Below are positions 38,868-47,641 of a DNA stretch of 64,000 nt, piece by piece. The notes below the pieces were generated by a model. The model had not been told where the DNA came from and ran no database searches. It was given only the letters and a program-made list of their open reading frames with translations. Made by a program: the position numbers and the translations under genes. Origin of the DNA: Burkholderiaceae bacterium (GTDB lineage: Bacteria; Pseudomonadota; Gammaproteobacteria; Burkholderiales; Burkholderiaceae_D); contig JAGTRJ010000011.1 in NCBI GenBank assembly GCA_018261755.1, positions 1 through 64,000 on the forward strand, written 5' to 3'. Each line of letters starts with the position of its first letter. Within the stretch, counting starts at the first letter, position 1.

Positions 38868-40328
38868 GTGTTTATCCCCCGACGTTATCCCTTGTTTGCC
38901 CGTCCCAGACGGGCTTCTTTTATATTGCTTGGCCTGTGCGCGACGTTGGTTGCCGGTTGTGCGCAACTGCCGCCACAGGATAAAGCGCCCGAACTGAAAG
39001 CTGCCAGCCAGTATCCGGCTGAACAGACTTTCTCCGCCGCCTCAAAGCCGTGGCCGCAGGAAAGCTGGTGGCAATCCTATGGCGATGCGCAGCTGGACGC
39101 GCTGATAACCGAAGGTTTGAAGGAATCGCCGAGCATGGCGATTGCCCTCGCCCGCCTGAAACGCGCCGAGTCGATGACGCAAGTAACCGGCTCGGCCTTG
39201 CAGCCGCAACTGGATGCGCACGCGAAGCCGACGATGGAAAAGCAAAGTTACAACTATCTGTTCCCGCGCTCGGCCGTGCCGCAGGGCTGGAATGATTACG
39301 GCCAGGCGACACTGAATTTCAGTTGGGAAATCGATTTCTGGGGCAAGAACCGCGCCGCGCTGGCCGCCGCGACCTCGATGCAGCAGGCAGCGGCAGCCGA
39401 CGCGGCACAAGCGCGGCTGACGCTGACCACCTCGATCGCCGCCGCCTATGGCGAACTGGCGCGGCTGCATGCAGCGCATGACACCGCCAGCGCCGCAGTG
39501 AAGGTGCGCCAGAAAAGCATGGAACTGTTCCAGAACCGCTTCCAGCACGGGATGGAAACGCTGCTGAGCGTAAAGCAGGCGCAAGCCAGGCTGGCCGGTT
39601 CGGAAGAAGAACTGCTGGCGCTGGATGAACAGCTCGCGCTGCAGCGCAACAAGCTGGCGGCGCTGCTGGGCACCGGGCCGGATCGCGGGCTGACGATTGC
39701 GCGGCCAAAACTCGATGTTGCCGCCGGTTTCGGCCTGCCGCCGCAATTGCAGCTTGAATTGCTCGGACGGCGGCCTGATGTAGTGGCCGCACGCCTGCGG
39801 GCCGAGGCATCCGAACAAAGCGTCGAGAAGCAGCAGGCTGAGTTCTATCCGAATGTCAATTTGTCGGCGATGATCGGCGTGCAAACGCTTGGTCTGAACA
39901 TGCTGACCAAATCGGGTTCCGACCTGGGCAGCATCGGCCCGGCGATTTCGCTGCCGATCTTCAATGGCGGCCGGCTGCGGGCGCAACTGTTTGGCGCGCG
40001 AGCCGAGCATGAAGAAGCCATCGCCAGCTACAACCAGACCGTAACGCAGGCGCTGCAGCAAGTGGCCGATGCCGCCGTCAGCCAGCGTTCGCTCGGACTG
40101 CAACTGGCCACGGTTGCGCGCGCCACCGATGCCGCGCGCGAAGCGTACCGCATCGCCAGGAGCCGCTACGATGGCGGCCTGTCGAACTACCTCGAAGTGC
40201 TGACGGCCGAAGAAACGCTGCTGGCCAGCCTGCGCACGCAAAGCGACCTGCAGTCGCGCTCATTCACGCAAGATGTGGCGCTGATCAAGGCGCTGGGCGG
40301 CGGCTATCGCGCGCCATCGAAGAATTGA
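38868..40328 (+). CDS. outer-membrane efflux lipoprotein, NodT family
   Basis: 486 residues from GTG at 38868, with AAGGAA five bases upstream. Lipoprotein signal at about 14-31 (FILLGLCATLVAGCAQLPPQ), then two OEP repeats; LLGRRPDVVAARLRAEASEQSVE marks the second (segment about 300-322). It forms the outer-membrane channel for the EmrA/EmrB pair encoded next; first gene of that operon, 19 bp before emrA. Confidence 0.92.
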   Translation: MFIPRRYPLFARPRRASFILLGLCATLVAGCAQLPPQDKAPELKAASQYPAEQTFSAASKPWPQESWWQSYGDAQLDALITEGLKESPSMAIALARLKRAESMTQVTGSALQPQLDAHAKPTMEKQSYNYLFPRSAVPQGWNDYGQATLNFSWEIDFWGKNRAALAAATSMQQAAAADAAQARLTLTTSIAAAYGELARLHAAHDTASAAVKVRQKSMELFQNRFQHGMETLLSVKQAQARLAGSEEELLALDEQLALQRNKLAALLGTGPDRGLTIARPKLDVAAGFGLPPQLQLELLGRRPDVVAARLRAEASEQSVEKQQAEFYPNVNLSAMIGVQTLGLNMLTKSGSDLGSIGPAISLPIFNGGRLRAQLFGARAEHEEAIASYNQTVTQALQQVADAAVSQRSLGLQLATVARATDAAREAYRIARSRYDGGLSNYLEVLTAEETLLASLRTQSDLQSRSFTQDVALIKALGGGYRAPSKN

Positions 40329-40347
40329 ACATTGAAGGAAAGTAAAA

Positions 40348-41307
40348 ATGACTGACAAGGCACTCAAGGTACCTGAGCCGGGCGAAGGTTCCCGCCGCAA
40401 GAAACTATTTCTGACGCTGGGCGGCACCGTCGCCATCTGCGCGCTCGCTTACGGCGCATACTGGCACTTCTTCGTCTCGCGCTATGTCTCGACCGACAAT
40501 GCCTACACCGCAGCCGAAGTGGCGCAGGTGACGCCCTCGACCGGCGGCACGGTAAAGGAAGTGAAAGTGGTCGATACCCAAAGCGTGAAGCAAGGCGAGG
40601 TGCTGGTGGTGATTGACGACACCGACGCCAAACTGGCGCTGGCACAGGCGCAGGCCGATGCCGAACGCGCCGCAGCGCAACTGGCAAGCGCGGAGGCTGA
40701 TCATGCACGTGCCACGGTCGATCTGAAGCGGCGCGAAGCGCTGGTCGGTTCCGGTTCGGTTTCCGGCGATGAATTGACCAAGGCGCAAAATGCATTCACC
40801 TCCGGCAAGGCGGCCATCGCGGCGGCGAAAGCGGCAATTGCACAGGCAAAAGCGAAAGTGGATCAGGCGAAGGTCGATCTGGCCCGCACCACGGTGCGCG
40901 CGCCGGTCGATGGCGTGGTGGCGAAACGCACTGTGCAGGTCGGCCAGCGGGTGCAGGCTGGCGCGCCGCTGCTGGCGGTGGTGCCGGTGCAGGACATCCA
41001 CGTCGATGCCAACTTCAAGGAAATCCAGCTTGAGCGCGTGCGCGCCGGGCAAAAGGCGGAACTGATCACCGACGTGTATGGCAAATCGGTGGTCTATCAC
41101 GGCACGGTTGAAGGCTTTTCCGGCGGCACCGGCTCGGCCTTTGCGCTGATTCCGGCGCAAAACGCCACCGGCAACTGGATCAAGGTAGTGCAGCGCCTGC
41201 CGGTACGCATCCGGCTTGAACCTGAAGAACTGAAAGCCAATCCGCTGCAGGTCGGGTTGTCGATGACGGTTACGATTAATACCCGCGACAGCGCGCAAGG
41301 CAAGTAA
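40348..41307 (+). CDS. emrA: EmrA-type periplasmic adaptor with short hairpin
   Basis: 319 residues, shorter than the usual 380-400. A membrane anchor (LFLTLGGTVAICALAYGAYWHFF, about 20-42) is followed by the lipoyl half YVSTDNAYTAAEVAQVTP, an Ala/Lys-rich coiled-coil hairpin (about 85-180), DLARTTVRAPVDGVVAKR and the beta-barrel ending in NPLQVGLSMTVTI. Both hairpin arms look shortened compared with typical EmrA, which suggests a balanced shorter hairpin rather than damage. It connects EmrB to the outer-membrane factor encoded upstream. Confidence 0.9.
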   Translation: MTDKALKVPEPGEGSRRKKLFLTLGGTVAICALAYGAYWHFFVSRYVSTDNAYTAAEVAQVTPSTGGTVKEVKVVDTQSVKQGEVLVVIDDTDAKLALAQAQADAERAAAQLASAEADHARATVDLKRREALVGSGSVSGDELTKAQNAFTSGKAAIAAAKAAIAQAKAKVDQAKVDLARTTVRAPVDGVVAKRTVQVGQRVQAGAPLLAVVPVQDIHVDANFKEIQLERVRAGQKAELITDVYGKSVVYHGTVEGFSGGTGSAFALIPAQNATGNWIKVVQRLPVRIRLEPEELKANPLQVGLSMTVTINTRDSAQGK

Positions 41308-41312
41308 TCCTC

Positions 41313-42854
41313 ATGCAAACCGGACTGGAAACGGCGACCAAACAGCCGCTGAAAGGCAACATGCTGTGGTTTGCCGCGCTGATACTGGCGGCGGCCAACT
41401 TTATCGCGGTGCTGGACATGACGATTGCCAACGTCTCGGTCGCCAGTATCGCCGGCAACCTGGGCGCGACCACCAGCCAGGGCACCTGGGTCATCACGTC
41501 ATATGCGGTGGCGGAAGCGATCACCGTGCCGCTGACCGGCTGGCTGGCGTCGCGCTTCGGCGCGGTGCGCGTGTTTGTGACCGCGATGGGCATGTTCGGC
41601 ATCTGCTCGGCGCTGTGCGGCTTTGCCGATTCGCTCGGCCTGCTGGTTGCGGCGCGCGTGCTGCAAGGGCTGGCCGGCGGGCCGATGATGCCGCTGTCGC
41701 AGACGCTATTGATGCGTATTTTCCCGAAGGAAAAGGCAGCGGCCGCGAACGGTCTGTGGGCGATGACCACGCTGGTCGCGCCGGTGGTCGGGCCGGTGCT
41801 CGGCGGCTGGCTGTGCGACAACTATTCGTGGCCGTGGATTTTCTACATCAACGTGCCAATCGCGCTCGCCTGCGGCTGGATTGCATGGCAAATGCTCAAG
41901 CGTTATGAACAGAATCTCGACCACTCCCGGATCGACAAGGTCGGACTGGGGCTGCTCATCATCTGGGTTGCCGCGCTGCAAATCATGCTCGACGAAGGCA
42001 AGGATCTCGACTGGTTTTCGTCACCCATCATCGTCGGGCTAGCGATTGTGGCCGTGGTCGGATTCGTCGCCTTCCTGATCTGGGAGCTGACCGAAAGGTA
42101 TCCGGTGGTCGATCTGCGCGTGTTCCGGCATCGCGGCTTTTCCGCCAGCGTGCTCACCATCAGCCTCGCGTTCGGTGCCTTTTTCGCCGCCAACGTGCTA
42201 ACGCCACTATGGCTGCAAACCAACATGGGCTACACCGCCACCTGGTCCGGCAAAACCACCGCCTGGAGCGGCGTGGCGGCGGTCACGGTGGCGCCACTGG
42301 CCGCCTTCCTCTCGACCAAAATCGACCCGCGCAAGCTGGTATTCTGCGGCGTGCTATGGCTCGGCATGGTCACCTTCGGCCGCAGCATCCTGACCTCGGA
42401 CGTGAACTACTGGTGGATTGCCGCGCCAATCTTCCTGATGGGATTCGGCCTGCCCTTCTTCTTCGTGCCGCTGACCGGGCTGGCGCTGGCCAGCGTCGAT
42501 GAACCGGAAATGGCCTCGGCCGCCGGGCTGATGAACTTCCTGCGCACACTCTCGGGCGCGTTTGCCACCTCGCTCGTGAATACCGCGTGGGAAGACAAGA
42601 CCAACTACAACCACGCCGAACTGTCCGGCCTGGTTGATGGCGCCGGCGTTTACGGCCACGCGATGACGGAGGCCGGCATGACGCCGGAGATGGCGCGCGG
42701 CTTGATCGACCAGCTCACCACCAGCCAGAGCGTGATGCTGGCGACCAACGAAATCATGATTTATGCCAGCATCGCGCTGGTGATCGCCGCGTTCGCCATC
42801 TGGCTCGCGCCGAAACCGACGCGCGTGGTCGATGCATCGCAGGCGGGGCATTAG
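41313..42854 (+). CDS. emrB: EmrB/QacA-type MFS multidrug exporter (DHA2, 14 TM)
   Basis: 513 residues with about fourteen hydrophobic segments. Proton antiporter of the DHA2 family. Motif D1 region AVLDMTIANVSVASIAGNLG in TM1, STTQ-type loop ATTSQGTWVITSYAVAEAI, and motif C-like PVVGPVLGGWLCDNYSWPWIFYINVPI. It starts five bases after the emrA stop and ends the operon. With EmrA and the outer-membrane factor it should form a tripartite exporter for hydrophobic toxins or aromatic acids; the substrate is not predictable. Confidence 0.94.
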   Translation: MQTGLETATKQPLKGNMLWFAALILAAANFIAVLDMTIANVSVASIAGNLGATTSQGTWVITSYAVAEAITVPLTGWLASRFGAVRVFVTAMGMFGICSALCGFADSLGLLVAARVLQGLAGGPMMPLSQTLLMRIFPKEKAAAANGLWAMTTLVAPVVGPVLGGWLCDNYSWPWIFYINVPIALACGWIAWQMLKRYEQNLDHSRIDKVGLGLLIIWVAALQIMLDEGKDLDWFSSPIIVGLAIVAVVGFVAFLIWELTERYPVVDLRVFRHRGFSASVLTISLAFGAFFAANVLTPLWLQTNMGYTATWSGKTTAWSGVAAVTVAPLAAFLSTKIDPRKLVFCGVLWLGMVTFGRSILTSDVNYWWIAAPIFLMGFGLPFFFVPLTGLALASVDEPEMASAAGLMNFLRTLSGAFATSLVNTAWEDKTNYNHAELSGLVDGAGVYGHAMTEAGMTPEMARGLIDQLTTSQSVMLATNEIMIYASIALVIAAFAIWLAPKPTRVVDASQAGH

Positions 42855-42870
42855 CGCCGCCGTGAATCGC

Positions 42871-43100
42871 ACATACTCCCGTGGGTATTTATGAAAACCA
42901 AGAAAACATGAGGACGGGAAGCTGATTTTTTCTCATACTCCGTCAATTTCAGCCCAAAGATGACCGGTTTTGGCAAAATAATTGACCCGAAGTCGATTTC
43001 GGGTCAGTTAGGCCAAAAAAATATACCCCCTCCAGTATTTAAAAACAACCAGCAAAACTGTGGCCTGGCTGGCTGTTTTCACTATATACCCCAACATATA
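42871..43100. repeat. intergenic repeat, copy B (ATACTCC-box family)
   Basis: In the gap between emrB and the NarL-type regulator. It has one box at 42873-42888 (ATACTCCCGTGGGTAT), a half box at 42935, then the long shared unit. That unit consists of TTGACCCGAA with an inverted partner TTTCGGGTCAG (stem of about 9 bp), ATATACCCCC...AGTAT (43021-43038), AACAACCAGCAAAACTGTGG and CTATATACCCC. The block order equals that of copy A. The remaining 43101-43323 holds no recognisable gene. Confidence 0.75.
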
Positions 43101-43323
43101 ACATTCGGCTCTTGGTGATTTACAGTGGGTAAATTGCCAGTTGGATGGTGCTTATTCAGCTTGCGCCCTGGCTGAAGTGCAAGCAGCCTGGTTGCCGCCG
43201 GTTTTCATCCGCTTGCGACGCTGCCGATACCCACTATTTGTTAACGCCATAGGCTTGAGGAGCTATCCGCTTACCCACACCAAACCACCAAGAGCCCAAC
43301 ATTCCCGGCTGTATCGCAATGGG

Positions 43324-43965
43324 CTATTGCGAAAAATCGTCCAGCGAACGGAAATGGAGGATGGCGAACCGGCGCAACTCCTTCATACCAGACAGCCCCA
43401 GCTTGTCGTTGATGCGGGCGCCGTAGCTTTCGACCGTGCGCACGCTCAAGTCGAGCGCCTCGGCGATGTCGCTGTTGCCTTTGCCTTCCCCCAGCATTTT
43501 CAATATTTGCAATTCGCGCTCGCTGCAACGTGGCAGCGACGACATTTCGCTGGGGCGGCTTTTGATTGCCTGCCGGATGCGCGGGCTAAGGTAATCGCGG
43601 CCCTGAATCACTTCCATGATGCCGTGCAGCAGCGTGTCGGAATCCTCGCGCTTGCTGATGTAGGCATTGGCGCCGCATTCAAGGCTGCGGTCAATGTGGC
43701 CGCCATCTTCGTGCATCGAATAGACCACCACCGGTATCCGCCGTTGATGCAGGGCGGCGATCAGGTCGAACCCCTTGTCGCGCTCGAAAGAAAGATCGAC
43801 CACCGCCAGATCGATTTCCAGCGACGGCAGGCGCTGCATCGCCTCTTGCGCGCAATCGGCCTCCACGCTGGCCGCGAACCCGTGGCGTTCGAGCAGCAGC
43901 GACAGCACTTGCCGCATCGCCGGATGATCATCAACCAGAAACGCGCGCCACGGCTGCTCATTCAT
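43324..43965 (-). CDS. NarL/FixJ-type response regulator
   Basis: 213 residues from ATG at 43965, which has GGAGGG eight bases upstream; a 17-residue upstream extension is unlikely. Receiver about 8-125 (FLVDDHPAMRQ, phospho-Asp in LAVVDLSFERD, Ser in VVVYSMHED, Lys in AYISKRED). LuxR-type HTH about 145-205 (CSERELQILKMLGEGKGNSDIAEALDLSVRTVESYGARI). It is 91 bp downstream of a matching NarX-like kinase gene; the two are probably partners. No target is apparent. Confidence 0.92.
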   Translation of the reverse strand: MNEQPWRAFLVDDHPAMRQVLSLLLERHGFAASVEADCAQEAMQRLPSLEIDLAVVDLSFERDKGFDLIAALHQRRIPVVVYSMHEDGGHIDRSLECGANAYISKREDSDTLLHGIMEVIQGRDYLSPRIRQAIKSRPSEMSSLPRCSERELQILKMLGEGKGNSDIAEALDLSVRTVESYGARINDKLGLSGMKELRRFAILHFRSLDDFSQ

Positions 43966-44056
43966 ATTCGGATTCCCTCCAAGGAAGCGGATGGTCTTGA
44001 TCGCCCATTGTGGCAAATTCCTGCGCGCCGCGCGAGAGTGGTTTCCCGGACAGCGC

Positions 44057-45496
44057 TCACCCGGCGCGTGCCAGCACGAAGCGAACGCAAGTGCCGCCCT
44101 CCGGCCGCGACAGCAGGCTTAGCGTGCCGCCAATGAAATCGGCATGGTGCGCCATGATCTTGCTGCCCAGCCCGCCCTTGCTGGGCGCGGCCGCCCGCAG
44201 GCCGATGCCATCGTCTTCCACCAGCAGTTGCAGCCGCGCGCCCATCCCGTCGGGAAAATGGCGCAGGCTGATGCGGGCATGCCGCGCCCGCGCATGTTTG
44301 ACGATATTGCTCAGCGCTTCCTTCGCGATCAGGAACACATGCTCGCGCTGAGCCTGCGACGGCGCAAAGCCATGCATCTCGTGCTCCACCGTCACGGCAA
44401 TGCCATGCTCGGCCGTCAGCTTGTCGCCCAGCTCCTTCAGCGCGCGCGGCAAATCCGCGATCTCCATCCCGACCGGCCACACCCCGCGCGAAAGTTCATA
44501 CGCCTGATCGACTGCGCCTTCCAGCAGCTCGGACAGCTTGCGCAACTCGGTGCTGGCGCGCATCTCCGGCGCGGCAGACTGCAATAGCGAACAGCGCAGC
44601 CGCGCCGCCGTCAGCTCCTGACACAGGCCATCGTGCAAGGCCCGGCTCATGAAACGGCGCTCTTCCTCGCTGACGGTATTCAGTTTCTGCTCCAGCCGGT
44701 TCCTCTCCGCGATTTCCTGCCTGAGCGCGCTGTTCTGCCGCTCCAGTTGCGCCGACAACTGTTCGGCCGCGGCAAACGAACGCGAAAAACGGTAAGCCAG
44801 CAGGCCGGACTGGCACAGTATGAACGTCAGTGTGCCCAATGGCGTCAGCCAGATGCTGTCGATCACGCCTTTCGCCAGCAGCAAGTCGTTGATGCCGCTG
44901 GCCACCATCGCCAGATAGCCCAATAGCAGCACCGCCGCGCCGGATTCGCGCGCAAACGATGCCCGCGCCAAGTTGACGATGGAATAAACCGAAACCAGCA
45001 GCGTGTAGCCAAACAGCAGGCTGACGGCCAGGCCGGTGATGCCATATACCAGCTCGAACAACAGGCAAACCATGCCAGCGGCAATCAGACCATACAACCC
45101 CACGAGCGGAAATTGACGCGGCAGCACCTGACGGAAAAACGCCTGCAGAAAAGAAAACGACAGGGTCAGGCCGAGTAAGCCAATCATTCCCGCCAACTCC
45201 ATGTCGAGTGAAGGCATGAAGAACAGAATGCCCCAGCCGCTGCCTTCCGAAAACAGCGAATTGACGGTGCGCAGCAAGCAATAAATCGCCAGAAACAGCG
45301 AAGCCCAATGGCTGCCGCGCGAAATGAAGATCACCAGGTGATACAAAAACATCATGAACAGCGCGCCGCATACCAGCAATGCGCCGTGCCGGTACGAAGG
45401 GCTGAACGCCGATTCCGCGTGCGCCACCGCCGGCAGCAGAAGCGCATGCAAAAACAGAACGCAAAGAGCGGCAAAACGGCGGAGTCGCTGAATCAT
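44057..45496 (-). CDS. 7TM (7TMR-DISM-like) sensor histidine kinase, NarX-type catalytic core
   Basis: 479 residues from ATG at 45496, which puts a signal-like segment (LCVLFLHALLLPAVAHAES) at the N terminus; the upstream extension to 45760 has no coding character. About seven membrane segments fill residues 35-260. After a coiled coil (AAEQLSAQLERQNSALRQEI) comes HisKA_3 with acceptor His in SRALHDGLCQELTAARLRC and an HATPase with HVFLIAKEALSNIVKHARA and VEDDGIGLRAA. This architecture pairs with NarL-type regulators such as the one downstream. The signal is unknown; lipids or small hydrophobic ligands are possible for this class. Confidence 0.88.
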   Translation of the reverse strand: MIQRLRRFAALCVLFLHALLLPAVAHAESAFSPSYRHGALLVCGALFMMFLYHLVIFISRGSHWASLFLAIYCLLRTVNSLFSEGSGWGILFFMPSLDMELAGMIGLLGLTLSFSFLQAFFRQVLPRQFPLVGLYGLIAAGMVCLLFELVYGITGLAVSLLFGYTLLVSVYSIVNLARASFARESGAAVLLLGYLAMVASGINDLLLAKGVIDSIWLTPLGTLTFILCQSGLLAYRFSRSFAAAEQLSAQLERQNSALRQEIAERNRLEQKLNTVSEEERRFMSRALHDGLCQELTAARLRCSLLQSAAPEMRASTELRKLSELLEGAVDQAYELSRGVWPVGMEIADLPRALKELGDKLTAEHGIAVTVEHEMHGFAPSQAQREHVFLIAKEALSNIVKHARARHARISLRHFPDGMGARLQLLVEDDGIGLRAAAPSKGGLGSKIMAHHADFIGGTLSLLSRPEGGTCVRFVLARAG

Positions 45497-45789
45497 GGTT
45501 GGGACGAGGAATATCGAGGGCCGTGCTGGAATCGAATGCCCATCATACCAGCCCATTACATCGTTCTTGCGCGCTGATGCCACCTTCACCGCTGCCCAAT
45601 GCCTAGATTCCGGCACGAACAAACCCACGTGCGAACCGCAAACAAAAAAGGAAGCACGCCCATGCGGTTCGCCTGATGAATGCGGCCATTCACAGGAATG
45701 CATCAAAACAGCGGTTTGTTTCCCTTGCAAAGCATGACGCTGACCGCGCCGCGCGAACATGCAGATGCGCTGACCTAGGGCCTCATCCC

Positions 45790-45906
45790 CAAATAACTGA
45801 CAAAAATGACTTTGGGGTCAATAAGTCTGAAAAATATACTCCCGCCTGTATCTAAAAACAGCCAGCGAAAATGTGGCCCAGCGCCGTGTTTTTACCACAT
45901 ACCCCA
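45790..45906. repeat. intergenic repeat, copy C (ATACTCC-box family)
   Basis: Between the kinase start and the end of the diguanylate cyclase gene. It repeats the unit of copies A and B: AATAACTGAC...GGGGTCAATA, ATATACTCCCGCCTGTAT (45834-45851), AACAGCCAGCGAAAATGTGG and CACATACCCCAGC. The rest of the 471-bp gap (45497-45789) shows no gene or motif that I can name. Confidence 0.75.
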
Positions 45907-45967
45907 GCCAAATTCTGCTTTGGCGCAGGCCGCGCATCCGATGCCAGCCAATGCGCGCCACGCGGCA

Positions 45968-47512
45968 TCACTCAACCACCAGCCGGTTGCGCCCTTCCCG
46001 CTTGGCCTGATAGAGCGCATCATCCGCACGGCGCAGCAGTGCGCGCATGGCGAGGTCGTCCGCCTGCATCGTCGTCACCCCGGCGCTGACGCTGAAGTCG
46101 AGTTGGCTGCCATCCTCGATTGCCACCCGCGCGGCGCTGACCGCATCGAGCAGACGCAGGCCCGCCTGCCGTGCGGCGGCGCTGTCGGCCTGCGGCAGCA
46201 ATAGCGCAAACTCCTCGCCGCCGAGCCGGCCAACGCAATCCGAGGCACGCGATTGCGCCGTGAGGATGGCCGCCAGTGCCAGCAGTACGCGGTCGCCGGC
46301 TTCATGGCCGAGGGTATCGTTGACCAGCTTGAAGTGGTCGATATCGACCATAATCAAACTGAGCGGCTGGCCGTAGCGCCGCGCGCGGTCGATTTCCTCC
46401 TCCCCGCGCGCGAGGAAATGGCGGCGGTTGAACAGACCTGTGAGCGAATCGGTGGTCGCCAGCCGGCGCAGTTCGGCTTCGAGCCGCTTGCGTTCGGTGA
46501 TTTCGCGCCAGACCAGCAGCCGTCCGGAAAAACGGCCGTCGGCATTGTTCAGTGGCGCCACGCGCACGTCGTAAAAATGTTCGCCCAGCGCCACTTCGCC
46601 GCGATGCTCGCCGGCCGCGCTTCGCAGCAACTCCCGCGCCTGCGGCAGCAGCACCGCCAGCGGCTGACCGATGTTTTCCATCGGCGATGGCGGCAGCAGG
46701 TGGTGCGCCGGCCCGTTCAAATCCTGCAGCCGGTCGGCATCATCAACCACGAATACCGCATCTTCCAGACTGCGGTAAATTTCGTGCGCGGTCACCGGCG
46801 CGAGTTCGAACATCCGCTCGCGCTGCAGGCTGCGGATGAACACGAACACGACCACAATGAACGCCGCCGGGGTCAAATCCATGTTGCGCATCGGCACCAG
46901 CCGCATCATGTACAGCCCGTTGGCGACCAGCGGCAGCGCCAGCGAGGCAATCAGCAGGTAAATCTGCCGCCGCTGCGGCGGCTGCAATTCCCCCAGGCGA
47001 CGGGCGAGAAAACCGCCCGTTACCAGCGCCAGCAGGTTGCAGTAGGCGGCATAAATCCACAGCAGCGGGCCGTGCGTGTTGGCCAGCGTCGGGATCGGCG
47101 TGCTCATGTCCATCTTGACCGTAGCCCAGATCCAGCCATGCCATTCGTTGGTCCATGCTGCCAGCAGCGTCGCAACCGGCAGAATCGACAGCGACAGCAC
47201 GCGGCGAGTCGTCAGCAGGTGGCCATGGCCGACATATTCGATCGCAAACAGCACGGTGACCAGCGGCGTCAGCGCCACGCCGAAATAACCGATTTTCCAG
47301 ACGAACAGGATGCCGCCCGGCGGCAAGCCGACAAAACCGGCACCTTCACCAAACGCCCAGCAGACCGCCGTGACCGCCACCAGCCACAGCAGCAGGCCGC
47401 CGCGCTGCTTGCGGAATCGCCACACCAGCATCGCAACAAATGCCATGCCGAAACACGCCAGCAGATTCGGCAAGACATAGGCAAAGCGCCACAGTGCGAG
47501 GTTGTCGGTCAT
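45968..47512 (-). CDS. membrane diguanylate cyclase with PAS domain
   Basis: 514 residues. About seven N-terminal membrane segments (residues 10-220, histidine-kinase-7TM-like) precede a PAS domain (about 235-345; DAVFVVDDADRLQDLNGPAH) and GGDEF (about 350-512). The active loop is RLGGEEFALLLPQ and the metal/phosphate region is DIDHFKLVNDTLGHEAGD. A complete I-site RASD stands five residues before GGEEF, so product inhibition is expected. It makes cyclic-di-GMP. Monocistronic by context. Confidence 0.93.
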   Translation of the reverse strand: MTDNLALWRFAYVLPNLLACFGMAFVAMLVWRFRKQRGGLLLWLVAVTAVCWAFGEGAGFVGLPPGGILFVWKIGYFGVALTPLVTVLFAIEYVGHGHLLTTRRVLSLSILPVATLLAAWTNEWHGWIWATVKMDMSTPIPTLANTHGPLLWIYAAYCNLLALVTGGFLARRLGELQPPQRRQIYLLIASLALPLVANGLYMMRLVPMRNMDLTPAAFIVVVFVFIRSLQRERMFELAPVTAHEIYRSLEDAVFVVDDADRLQDLNGPAHHLLPPSPMENIGQPLAVLLPQARELLRSAAGEHRGEVALGEHFYDVRVAPLNNADGRFSGRLLVWREITERKRLEAELRRLATTDSLTGLFNRRHFLARGEEEIDRARRYGQPLSLIMVDIDHFKLVNDTLGHEAGDRVLLALAAILTAQSRASDCVGRLGGEEFALLLPQADSAAARQAGLRLLDAVSAARVAIEDGSQLDFSVSAGVTTMQADDLAMRALLRRADDALYQAKREGRNRLVVE

Positions 47513-47641
47513 CTGGATGGCTATGAGGAAAACGGCGGCAGGCAGTCCGCCGCGCGATTATGGAGGGGAAAAATGGAATTATTCTACGAAATGATTCCGC
47601 GCAACAAGAAAATTTGGCAATCAAACCGCGCCGGGGCCGCT

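Noticed and set aside
45497-45760. Long N-terminal extension of the 7TM kinase
   Set aside because: The extension has no coding character, and a signal-like segment begins right at the internal ATG at 45496.
28935-45906. CRISPR array or insertion sequence behind the intergenic repeats
   Set aside because: Units are scattered, not tandem, with no regular spacers, and no transposase or terminal target duplications are seen.
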